This document shows, piece after piece, positions 1 through 4,969 of a stretch of DNA of 5,248 nt (the stretch's first letter is position 1; each line of letters starts with the position of its first letter). Below the pieces are notes generated by a model. It searched no databases, had not been told where the DNA came from, and saw only the letters and a list, made by a program, of their open reading frames with translations. This DNA comes from Actinomycetes bacterium (GTDB lineage Bacteria > Actinomycetota > Actinomycetes > S36-B12 > UBA5976), in the NCBI GenBank assembly GCA_021784375.1, contig JAJXSV010000186.1:1-5248 (forward strand), written 5' to 3'. The position numbers and the translations under genes are program-made.

Positions 1-434
1 TCAACGTGCGCCCGGAGGGCAAGGTCGCCGAGCTGGCCGACGACGAAGGCGTGGAGATCCGCTTCTACAACGTCATCTACGCGGCCATCGAGGACATCGA
101 GGCTGCGCTCAAGGGCATGCTCAAGCCCGAGTTCGAGGAGGCGTCGCTCGGTTCCGCCGAGGTGCGCGAGGTGTTCAAGTCGTCCAAGGTCGGCACCATC
201 GCCGGTTGCATCGTCCGCGGCGGCTCCATCAAGCGCAACTCCAAGGCCCGACTGGTCCGCGACGGCATCGTCGTGGCCGACAACCTCCAGATCCAGTCGC
301 TGCGCCGCTTCAAGGACGATGCCACCGAGGTCCGCGAGGGCTTCGAGTGCGGTATCGGCCTCGGCTCGTACAACGACATTCGCGTCGAGGACGTCATCGA
401 GACGTTCGAGATGCGGGAGAAGGCACGCGCGTAA
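1..434 (+). CDS. infB: Translation initiation factor IF-2, C-terminal part (5' end outside window)
   Basis: IF-2 is the GTPase that brings initiator fMet-tRNA to the 30S P site and promotes 50S joining. Only the last ~143 residues are visible; the reading frame is open from the left edge (first full codon at 3) and stops with TAA at 432-434. The opening residues ([13 protein letters not shown], then [17 protein letters not shown]) match the end of the third structural domain and the start of the long linker helix. From about visible residue 52 (counting from the GTG codon at 6) the text fits the beta-barrel C2 domain that holds formyl-methionyl-t[19 protein letters not shown], then GFECGIGL with the conserved Cys at about 115, then the typical IF-2 ending [10 protein letters not shown]. 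The gene heads the cluster and is followed at once by a strong hairpin. The GTG at 6 is an internal Val, not a start. The family call is very secure. Confidence 0.97.
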   Translation, partial: NVRPEGKVAELADDEGVEIRFYNVIYAAIEDIEAALKGMLKPEFEEASLGSAEVREVFKSSKVGTIAGCIVRGGSIKRNSKARLVRDGIVVADNLQIQSLRRFKDDATEVREGFECGIGLGSYNDIRVEDVIETFEMREKARA

Positions 435-475
435 CCACCGTTCGGGGCAGCGCGCAGGCGTTGCCCCGTCGTGGT
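434..475 (+). terminator. Strong hairpin after infB, without a T-tract
   Basis: CGGGGCAGCGC (443-453) pairs with GCGTTGCCCCG (458-468) over 11 bp including one G-U, around the 4-base loop GCAG. Outside it ACCAC (434-438) can pair with GTGGT (471-475) across a small internal loop. The hairpin starts at the last base of the infB stop codon and ends about 22 bases before the rbfA Shine-Dalgarno. No run of T follows, so it may be a weak or U-less terminator, or an mRNA processing or stabilising element that sets infB apart from rbfA-truB. The stem is seen directly; its function is inferred. Confidence 0.45.
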
Positions 476-506
476 GCGTTCGTCATGTTCAAGTGTGGGA
501 GTGGCA

Positions 507-941
507 GTGAACGAGAGTCTTCGTGCGCGGCAGTTGGCCAAGCGCATCCAGGAGATCGTGGCTGAGGCCATCGAGTTCCGTGTCAAGGATGCCCGCCTGG
601 GTTTCGTGACCATCACCGATGCCCGGCTCACCAACGACTTCCGCGAGGCCACGGTGTTCTACACGGTCTTCGGCACCCCGGAGGAGCGCGAGGCCACCGC
701 TGAAGCGCTGGAGACCGCCCGCGGTCAGATCCGCACCGAGGTAGGCAAGCGCCTGGGCATCAAGCACACGCCCTCGCTCGCCTTCGTCGTCGACCACGTG
801 CCCGAGACCTCGGCGCACCTGGAGGGCCTGCTCCGCGAGGTGCGAGCCGCCGACGCGGAACTGGAGAAGGTGCGCGAGGGCGCGACCTTCGCCGGTGATG
901 CCGATCCGTACAAGCATGAAGAGGAAGCCGAGGAAGACTGA
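507..941 (+). CDS. rbfA: 30S ribosome-binding factor A
   Basis: RbfA is a small KH-fold protein that binds the immature 30S subunit near 16S helix 1 and the 3' end, helping late maturation, especially in the cold. From the GTG at 507 the product is 144 residues. Family hallmarks are the N-terminal helix (RARQLAKRIQEIVAEAIE), the block VKDARLGFVTITDARLTNDF (26-45), the strand ATVFYTVFG, and the KH helix-kink-helix TARGQIRTEVGKRL with the Ala-x-Gly kink at 71-73, then PSLAFVVD (89-96). The tail is acidic (KHEEEAEED). The start at 507 is preferred because GGGAG lies at 497-501 with 5-base spacing; in-frame GTGs at 471 and 501 would add residues unlike the family. truB follows after 3 bases, implying translational coupling. 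Confidence 0.95.
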   Translation: MNESLRARQLAKRIQEIVAEAIEFRVKDARLGFVTITDARLTNDFREATVFYTVFGTPEEREATAEALETARGQIRTEVGKRLGIKHTPSLAFVVDHVPETSAHLEGLLREVRAADAELEKVREGATFAGDADPYKHEEEAEED

Positions 942-944
942 CGC

Positions 945-1841
945 GTGGGTAAGCCGCGAGTGCGCACTGCTCCGGACGGCATCGTCGTCATCGACAAGCC
1001 GGCCGGGATGACATCGCATGATGTCGTCGCCCGCCTCCGTCGCTCCTGTGGCACGCGCGCAGTAGGCCATGCCGGCACCTTGGACCCCATGGCCACCGGA
1101 GTGCTGGTGCTCGGCATCGAGCGCGCCACCAAGCTGCTGGGCCACCTCACCTCCTCGACGAAGTCCTACGACGCCACGGTGCGCCTGGGGATGGCGACGA
1201 ACACCGAGGACGCGGATGGCGAAGTCACCGCGGTGACCCCCGCGTCGCACCTCACCGACGGGCAGATCGAGCTGGCGGCACAAGGGTTCCGGGGCCCCAT
1301 CATGCAGGTGCCCTCAGCGGTGTCGGCCATCAAGGTGAACGGCGTCCGCTCCTACAAGCGCGCACGAGCGGGTGAGACCTTCGAACTGCCGGCGCGCGCA
1401 GTCACCATCGACTCCATCAGGATCACCGGCATCCGCCGCGAGGCGGAGTGTGTCGACGTCGACCTCTCCGTGTCCTGCAGCGCAGGCACGTACATCCGCG
1501 CCCTGGCCCGCGACCTCGGGGCAGCGCTCAGAGTGGGCGCGCACCTGACCGCACTACGCCGGACTGCAGCCGGCTGCTTCAGTCTCGAGGACGCACAGCA
1601 GCTGCCCGGGATCGGCGGTCAGGCTCCGCAGACGATCCCCCTGCGCGACGTGCTGGCACGCGAGTTCGATGTGGTGGCGCTGGATGCGGAGGAGGCGGCA
1701 CTTGTCCGTCATGGCATGCCGATCCGCACGGGGAAGGTGCGCACCGGCCTCACCGGCCTCATCGATGTCGACGGATCCGTGCTCGCGCTGGCAGAGGCGG
1801 TACAGGGCTACTGGCGTTACGCGGCGGTGTTCTCCGCCTAG
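945..1841 (+). CDS. truB: tRNA pseudouridine(55) synthase TruB
   Basis: TruB converts uridine 55 in the T-loop of tRNAs to pseudouridine and also acts as a tRNA-folding chaperone. The product is 298 residues, normal for the family. It opens with DGIVVIDKPAGMTSHDVV (11-28). The catalytic motif GHAGTLDPMATGVL puts the nucleophile at Asp47, equivalent to E. coli Asp48. The base-stacking Tyr lies in KSYDATVRLG at 75, and CSAGTYIRALARDLG supplies the conserved Arg185. The last ~60 residues fit the short C-terminal PUA-like domain of actinobacterial TruB. The GTG start at 945 is three bases after the rbfA stop, with a purine-rich GAGGAAG inside the rbfA tail as ribosome-binding site. The TAG stop overlaps the opposite-strand NlpC/P60 stop. 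Confidence 0.97.
   Translation: MGKPRVRTAPDGIVVIDKPAGMTSHDVVARLRRSCGTRAVGHAGTLDPMATGVLVLGIERATKLLGHLTSSTKSYDATVRLGMATNTEDADGEVTAVTPASHLTDGQIELAAQGFRGPIMQVPSAVSAIKVNGVRSYKRARAGETFELPARAVTIDSIRITGIRREAECVDVDLSVSCSAGTYIRALARDLGAALRVGAHLTALRRTAAGCFSLEDAQQLPGIGGQAPQTIPLRDVLAREFDVVALDAEEAALVRHGMPIRTGKVRTGLTGLIDVDGSVLALAEAVQGYWRYAAVFSA
1838..1841. other. Shared CTAG: overlapping convergent stop codons
   Basis: The palindrome CTAG supplies TAG to truB on the plus strand (1839-1841) and TAG to the NlpC/P60 gene on the minus strand (1840-1838). No intergenic space remains, so any terminator for either gene must lie in the other's coding sequence. A short stem GGCGG (1823-1827) / CCGCC (1834-1838) with a 6-base loop sits beside it, readable from both strands and without a T-tract on either side. 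Confidence 0.9.
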
Positions 1842-2878
1842 CCGATGACGCGCCCGAATCCGGTGAGGCGGGCCGAGTAGTAGGGCTCGTTGAGCGCAGA
1901 CACGATCACGCCGGTACCGGGCTTGGCGGCGTGCACGAAGCGCCCGTTGCCGATGTACATGCCGACGTGGCTGAGTCCGTGGCCGAAGAAGAAGACGAGG
2001 TCCCCGGGGCGAACCTGGCTACGGGGAACATTGCGGGTCTCGCGGCGCTGCGTGTACCCGTCGTGCGCGAGCGAGATCCCGATCTGCCGGTAGCCCATCA
2101 TGGTGAGCCCGCTGCAGTCGTAGGCAACCGGTCCGGTGCCACCCCACACATAGCGGTCGCCGACCTTCGAGAGCGCGTACTGCACCACACGTAGGGCACG
2201 TGCGGACATCGGTGCGGTCGAGGCGCGCAGGCTGGAGGCGGCGCGCGCCGCGCTCCGTGCCGAGGCGGCAACCTGGGCGCGCTGCCGGGCCCGCAGTGCC
2301 GCGCGCTGTGAGGCCTTGAGCGACCTGAGCAGGGCACTGGCTCGGGCCAACTTCGCATAGGCCGCGCTCTTGTTCTGCGCCGCCTCGGCGATCAGTCGGG
2401 TGCCGATCGCCTGTTCTGCACGCACTGCCGCCTGCGCCTGCTGGAGGTTGAGTCGACTTGCGCGGATCCGCTTCAGGGTCACCAGCTGCGTGTTGCCGAC
2501 CTGCTGGATCGCCGACATCTCCTGCAGGAACTGCGAGGGGTTGTCGGAGAACAGCGCCTGCACGTCGAGGTCGACGTTCCCGGTGCGGTACATGGTTGCG
2601 ATCAGGCTGCCCAGGTTCTTCGACACCGATTGGTACGACGAGGCCGCGACCGTCTCGCGGCCCTGCAGGGCCTTCAAGCGTGACTGGGAAGCGGCGAGGT
2701 CGTCGCGGCTGCGGTTCCACGCCTCTGCCGCCGCCTCGGCCTGGAGTTGCAGGTCGGACACCTGGGCTTCCAACTGGGAGATGCTCTGGTTCGAAGGGGC
2801 GGCCACCGCCTGCGGAGCGGCGAGCCCGGATGCGACGACGACGACCAGCAAGGCCTTCGTCACCGGTCGCAATCGCAT
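1838..2878 (-). CDS. Secreted NlpC/P60 peptidoglycan endopeptidase with coiled-coil N-domain
   Basis: This is probably an exported cell-wall hydrolase (346 residues) cutting the D-Glu-to-diaminopimelate bond in stem peptides, as in RipA-type actinobacterial proteins. Residues 1-27 form a Sec signal: basic MRLRPVTK, a hydrophobic core LLVVVVASGLA and an AVAA cleavage site. Residues ~30-220 are an Ala/Gln/Arg-rich, low-Pro, predicted coiled coil that may hold the enzyme inactive or dock it to a partner. The C-terminal ~120 residues are the NlpC/P60 domain: Cys255 in YDCSGL, His304 in LSHVGMYIG, and the third polar residue His316 in GRFVHA. All three catalytic positions are present. The ATG at 2878 is chosen because it begins the signal peptide; the reading frame stays open upstream to 3244 but without signal-like residues. 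The gene interrupts the truB-ribF order in reverse. No lipobox or membrane anchor is seen. Confidence 0.92.
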   Translation of the reverse strand: MRLRPVTKALLVVVVASGLAAPQAVAAPSNQSISQLEAQVSDLQLQAEAAAEAWNRSRDDLAASQSRLKALQGRETVAASSYQSVSKNLGSLIATMYRTGNVDLDVQALFSDNPSQFLQEMSAIQQVGNTQLVTLKRIRASRLNLQQAQAAVRAEQAIGTRLIAEAAQNKSAAYAKLARASALLRSLKASQRAALRARQRAQVAASARSAARAASSLRASTAPMSARALRVVQYALSKVGDRYVWGGTGPVAYDCSGLTMMGYRQIGISLAHDGYTQRRETRNVPRSQVRPGDLVFFFGHGLSHVGMYIGNGRFVHAAKPGTGVIVSALNEPYYSARLTGFGRVIG

Positions 2879-2884
2879 CGGCCA

Positions 2885-2913
2885 ACGGTAACAAGGCCTT
2901 CCGGCACGCCCAA
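2885..2913 (-). promoter_or_regulatory. Candidate leaderless promoter of the NlpC/P60 gene
   Basis: Read on the minus strand, TTGGGC (2913-2908) and TACCGT (2890-2885) are separated by exactly 17 bases. The second fits the actinobacterial TANNNT -10 box. Only 6 bases separate it from the ATG at 2878, so transcription would begin at or next to the A of ATG, giving a leaderless mRNA. The nearest Shine-Dalgarno-like GGAAGG (2902-2897) is 18 bases from the ATG, too far to help. Confidence 0.5.
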
Positions 2914-2936
2914 ACCGAGTGCACGGGCAGCGCTTG

Positions 2937-2983
2937 GCGGCAACCGGGCGTCCGCTTCGAACACGATCCGAACGCGGCAACCG
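2937..2983. repeat. Perfect 10-bp direct repeat in the nlpC/ribF divergent region
   Basis: GCGGCAACCG occurs at 2937-2946 and again at 2974-2983, 37 bp from start to start. The match ends at both edges of the 10-mer. Both copies lie upstream of the NlpC/P60 candidate promoter and 22-68 bases before the ribF start. They may be paired binding sites for a regulator of ribF or of both genes. The repeat is directly visible; the function is inferred, and a chance repeat in GC-rich DNA is possible. Confidence 0.4.
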
Positions 2984-3004
2984 CTGTGCGGGTGATGGTT
3001 GGAT

Positions 3005-3922
3005 ATGCCCATGTCGGCTCCCGCAAGCGTGGTCACGATCGGCGTGTTCGACGGCGTGCACACGGGTCACCGGCGCCTCATCGACACCACGGTGGAGCTG
3101 GCGAGGAGTGAGGGCCTGCGCTCCGTCGTCGTCACCTTCGATCCCCATCCCATGTCCGTGGTTCGCGGCCTCGACATCCCCTTGCTGACGACGATCGCGC
3201 GTCGTCGCGAATTGCTGCAGCAGGAGGGCATCGAGCACGTCCATGTCTGTCGCTTCGACAGCGAGCGCTCACAGCAGGATCCGCAGCAGTTCATCGCGGA
3301 CGTGATCCGCCATGAGTGCGGAGCGCGCATGGTCGTCGTGGGCGAGGGCTTCCGCTTCGGACGCAAGGCCGCCGGCGATGCGCAAGCTCTCCGTGACGCG
3401 GGTCTGGTCGTGCACGAGGTCCCCGCGGTGCGGGCTGGTGTCGATCGCGTGTCGAGCACGCGCATCCGTGGTGCCCTCATCGAGGGTGACGTCGCAGAGG
3501 CGCGTGAGCTGCTCGGGCGCCCGCACCGGCTGGAAGGTGCCGTGCTGCATGGCAACAAGCGTGGGCGCACCATCGGCTACCCGACGGCCAACGTGGGCGC
3601 GTCATCGGGGCTGCTCGTGCCGGCCGACGGGGTGTACGCGGGCTGGCTGGTGCGTGGGGAGATCGCACATGGCTTCGACGGCGAGCTCGCCCTGCCCGCC
3701 GCCATCTCGATCGGCACCAATCCCACCTTCGCGGATGTGCTGGAACGCCGGGTGGAGGCCTATGTGCTCGACCAGGCGGACCTTCAGCTGTACGGGGAGT
3801 ACGTGGCCGTCGACTTCGAGGCGCGCATCCGCGGGATGCTGAAGTTCGACAGCGTCGACGCGCTGATGGCTGCCATGGCCAACGACGTGGCCCAGACGCG
3901 GATGGCACTCAAGCTGGCCTGA
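3005..3922 (+). CDS. ribF: Bifunctional riboflavin kinase / FMN adenylyltransferase
   Basis: RibF phosphorylates riboflavin to FMN and adenylates FMN to FAD. From the ATG at 3005 it has 305 residues. The N-terminal nucleotidyltransferase domain shows VVTIGVFDGVHTGHRR (HxGH-type ATP motif, His19 and His22), VTFDPHP (43-49), GEGFRFGRKAAGD (113-125) and VSSTRIRGAL (149-158). The C-terminal flavokinase domain shows GNKRGRTIGYPTANV with PTAN at 193-196, PADGVYAGW, ISIGTNPTF, and RRVEAYVLD with the likely catalytic Glu251. The start is uncertain: TTG 2999, ATG 3005 and ATG 3011 are all in frame. GGTGAT at 2991-2996, resembling the 3' part of an extended Shine-Dalgarno, is 8 bases from 3005. An in-frame TGA at 2993-2995 forbids a longer form, so the usual ~12-15 residues before VVTIG are largely missing. 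Function is secure. Confidence 0.95.
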   Translation: MPMSAPASVVTIGVFDGVHTGHRRLIDTTVELARSEGLRSVVVTFDPHPMSVVRGLDIPLLTTIARRRELLQQEGIEHVHVCRFDSERSQQDPQQFIADVIRHECGARMVVVGEGFRFGRKAAGDAQALRDAGLVVHEVPAVRAGVDRVSSTRIRGALIEGDVAEARELLGRPHRLEGAVLHGNKRGRTIGYPTANVGASSGLLVPADGVYAGWLVRGEIAHGFDGELALPAAISIGTNPTFADVLERRVEAYVLDQADLQLYGEYVAVDFEARIRGMLKFDSVDALMAAMANDVAQTRMALKLA

Positions 3923-3926
3923 GCTG

Positions 3927-3940
3927 GGGGCCCCGGCCCC
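3927..3940 (+). terminator. Short GC hairpin after ribF (weak terminator candidate)
   Basis: GGGGC (3927-3931) pairs with GCCCC (3936-3940) around a 4-base loop, five bases after the ribF stop and just upstream of the -10 box of the next gene. No T-tract follows. It may partly separate ribF from the DUF3467 gene, but the stem is short and the local sequence is almost pure G and C. Confidence 0.22.
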
Positions 3941-3954
3941 GGGAACCCGGCGCG

Positions 3955-3960
3955 TACAGT
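3955..3960 (+). promoter_or_regulatory. Candidate -10 box for a leaderless DUF3467 mRNA
   Basis: TACAGT fits TANNNT and ends 6 bases before the ATG at 3967, the same geometry as the NlpC/P60 promoter. There is no Shine-Dalgarno before this ATG (the preceding bases are GTGCCACC) and no recognisable -35 at 17-18 bases upstream, where the DNA is all C and G. Confidence 0.42.
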
Positions 3961-3966
3961 GCCACC

Positions 3967-4326
3967 ATGACCGAGCCGGAGATCCCCGCTGAGCAGGTAC
4001 CCCCGCCAGCCCTGAGCATCGAACTCCCCAGCGAGCACGAGGCCGGCGTGTTCGCCGACTTCGCGAACATCTGGAACACGCCCTCGACCTTCGTTGTCGA
4101 CTTCCTCTCGGTGAAGCAGCCGCCGGTGGACGCCAAGCTCCTGAACCCCGAGGCCGACGGCAGCGTGCTCCTCACCAAGGTGGTGTCGCGCATCCGCCTG
4201 CCCGCGGAGCAGGTGTTCCCGCTCATCCAGGCGCTCACGACGCAGGCGAACGCCTGGCTGCAGCAGACCGGTCGCGAGGAGCCCCCGGAAGCCTGGTTCA
4301 CGCCGAACCCCGGTCAGCCCCAGTAG
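3967..4326 (+). CDS. DUF3467-like small protein of unknown function
   Basis: The product is 119 residues, soluble, with no signal peptide or membrane segment. The first ~25 residues are Pro/Glu-rich and probably disordered. The core EAGVFADFANIWNTPSTFVVDFLSV (25-49) has the 'YANxxxVxHTPxEFxLDF' pattern that I associate with DUF3467 proteins. It is followed by a strand with VLLTKVVSRIRLPAEQVFPLIQALTTQANAWLQ (67-99), matching the family's 'RVxLSPxHAKxLxxAL' segment. The end (REEPPEAWFTPNPGQPQ) is again Pro-rich. No catalytic residues are evident and no function is known to me. The ATG at 3967 is favoured by the leaderless-type -10 box. The gene sits between ribF and rpsO, where the usual actinobacterial cluster has no gene, and probably has its own promoter. 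Coding is well supported by ordered, family-like sequence; the family name rests on recalled pattern only. Confidence 0.82.
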   Translation: MTEPEIPAEQVPPPALSIELPSEHEAGVFADFANIWNTPSTFVVDFLSVKQPPVDAKLLNPEADGSVLLTKVVSRIRLPAEQVFPLIQALTTQANAWLQQTGREEPPEAWFTPNPGQPQ

Positions 4327-4461
4327 TTCCCTCGCACCCAGCCGCTCAGCCGGCCCGGCCGTCACCACCACCCCACCCGACGATGGCCCCTGCCGCATGC
4401 CGCCGATGGGATGGTGCTGACCGGGCACCAGCTGCGGATGCGCTAGCCTTGGCCCCGACGA
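4327..4461. other. Non-coding spacer before the rpsO leader
   Basis: I see no convincing gene here. CACCACCCCACC (4366-4377) can face GATGGGATGGTG (4405-4416) with 10 of 12 pairs and two C-A mismatches, a possible imperfect terminator stem for the upstream gene but with a long loop and no T-tract. Nothing else is supported. Confidence 0.35.
4444..4449 (+). promoter_or_regulatory. Possible -10 box of the rpsO promoter
   Basis: TAGCCT fits TANNNT and would start transcription near 4456, giving a leader of about 130 bases that contains all the stems described for rpsO. The best -35-like hexamer, CTGACC at 4417-4422, is 21 bases away, too far for a standard promoter, so the call rests on the -10 alone. 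Confidence 0.3.
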
Positions 4462-4483
4462 CGGCAAGGCGGGCGCCTTGCTG
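4462..4483 (+). other. Hairpin at the 5' end of the rpsO leader
   Basis: CGGCAAGGC (4462-4470) pairs with GCCTTGCTG (4475-4483) over 9 bp, including one G-U pair, around the loop GGGC. It lies just downstream of the possible start of transcription and may stabilise the transcript 5' end or form one helix of an S15-responsive leader. It is too far from rpsO to act directly on the start codon. Confidence 0.4.
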
Positions 4484-4525
4484 ATCGCGACTCACCTGAT
4501 CGGCAATCGTCGAGCAGGCCGCTGC

Positions 4526-4584
4526 GCCCGGTGGGCACGTCGCCTGGCGACGAACGCGCTCCGGGCCGAATCGCGCCCGTGGAG
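4526..4584 (+). promoter_or_regulatory. Candidate rpsO leader switch (two exclusive pairings)
   Basis: GCCCGG (4526-4531) is perfectly complementary to CCGGGC (4561-4566), enclosing a second perfect hairpin CGTCGC (4538-4543) / GCGACG (4547-4552) with a 3-base loop. The same downstream strand, CTCCGGGC (4559-4566), can instead pair with GCCC (4575-4578) and, past two unpaired bases, with GGAG (4581-4584), which is the rpsO Shine-Dalgarno. One fold leaves the ribosome-binding site open, the other buries it. S15 is known to repress its own mRNA through structured leaders in several bacteria, with RNA architectures that differ between phyla. That this leader works so is inference. Confidence 0.4.
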
Positions 4585-4588
4585 AAAC

Positions 4589-4849
4589 ATGGCCGACGCA
4601 AAGTCCAAGGTCATCACCGATTTCGCCCGCTCAGAAGGCGACACCGGTAGCCCCGAGGTCCAGGTGGCGATCCTGACCTCACGCATCAACCAATTGACGG
4701 AGCACCTCAAGGAGCACAAGCACGACCACCACTCGCGTCGTGGCCTGCTGCTCCTCGTCGGTCGCCGTCGTCGTCTTCTCCAGTACCTGGCGAAGAAGGA
4801 CATCGAGCGATACCGCGCGCTCATCGAGCGCCTCGGCATCCGTCGATAG
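4589..4849 (+). CDS. rpsO: 30S ribosomal protein S15
   Basis: S15 is a primary 16S rRNA-binding protein that stabilises the central-domain three-way junction and nucleates platform assembly; it also contacts the 50S subunit. The 86-residue product is close to the usual 89. It shows the invariant [10 protein letters not shown] (18-27), [25 protein letters not shown] (29-53, the RNA-binding Asp/His/Ser patch), and [30 protein letters not shown] to the C-terminus. The ATG at 4589 is preceded by GGAG at 4581-4584, a short 4-base spacing. The frame is open further upstream to a TTG at 4478, but those residues are unlike S15 and fall in the structured leader. The stop is TAG at 4847-4849. pnp follows 347 bases later, the classic rpsO-pnp pair. 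Confidence 0.98.
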   Translation: MADAKSKVITDFARSEGDTGSPEVQVAILTSRINQLTEHLKEHKHDHHSRRGLLLLVGRRRRLLQYLAKKDIERYRALIERLGIRR

Positions 4850-4859
4850 GCATGGCAAC

Positions 4860-4897
4860 GCGATGCGCCCCGTCCGCCAAGGATCGGGGCGCATCGT
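4860..4897 (+). terminator. Strong hairpin after rpsO (terminator or RNase III site)
   Basis: CGATGCGCCCCG (4861-4872) pairs perfectly with CGGGGCGCATCG (4885-4896), 12 bp, with an additional G-U at 4860/4897. The 12-base loop can add TCC/GGA pairs. It begins 11 bases after the rpsO stop. No T-tract follows (next bases GTCGTCCCGT), so it may be a U-less terminator of the rpsO mRNA, an RNase III cleavage site, or both. In E. coli the rpsO-pnp spacer holds a terminator and an RNase III hairpin, and a related arrangement is known in Streptomyces. Confidence 0.7.
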
Positions 4898-4939
4898 CGT
4901 CCCGTGCGGTGTCGGCAGGGTTCGCCACCGTGCCCGCGA

Positions 4940-4969
4940 TTGGTGCGCCGGACGAACGTCCCGTACCCT
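4940..4969 (+). promoter_or_regulatory. Candidate intergenic promoter for pnp
   Basis: TTGGTG (4940-4945) and TACCCT (4964-4969) are separated by 18 bases and fit a housekeeping-type -35 and TANNNT -10. Placed after the rpsO hairpin, it would yield a pnp transcript with a leader of roughly 220 bases. A pnp promoter inside the rpsO-pnp spacer is known in Streptomyces. Confidence 0.4.

Noticed and set aside
489..1283. Long minus-strand open frame (264 codons) opposite rbfA and truB
   Set aside because: It is antisense to two well-supported genes, its product has no recognisable domain, and long open antisense frames are expected opposite GC-rich coding DNA.
2879..3004. FMN riboswitch before ribF
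   Set aside because: The region is only 126 bases long and I see none of the conserved multi-helix RFN element; the direct repeat is the only ordered feature.
2879..3004. Plus-strand promoter for ribF
   Set aside because: TTGGCG at 2934-2939 resembles a -35, but the best -10-like hexamer (CACGAT, 2962-2967) is 22 bases away and poor, so no call was made although some promoter is expected.
2019..3026. Minus-strand open frame of 335 codons overlapping the NlpC/P60 gene in another frame
   Set aside because: It is rich in Arg, Gly and Pro, typical of a frame-shifted GC-rich shadow. The overlapping frame carries a signal peptide and a complete catalytic set.
2879..3244. N-terminal extension of the NlpC/P60 protein to an upstream start
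   Set aside because: The extra 122 residues run antisense into ribF and would precede a clear signal peptide; the ATG at 2878 with its -10 box explains the start better.
4478..4588. Longer S15 starting at the TTG at 4478
   Set aside because: The added 37 residues do not resemble S15, and the stretch is a structured leader with a Shine-Dalgarno at 4581-4584 serving the ATG at 4589.
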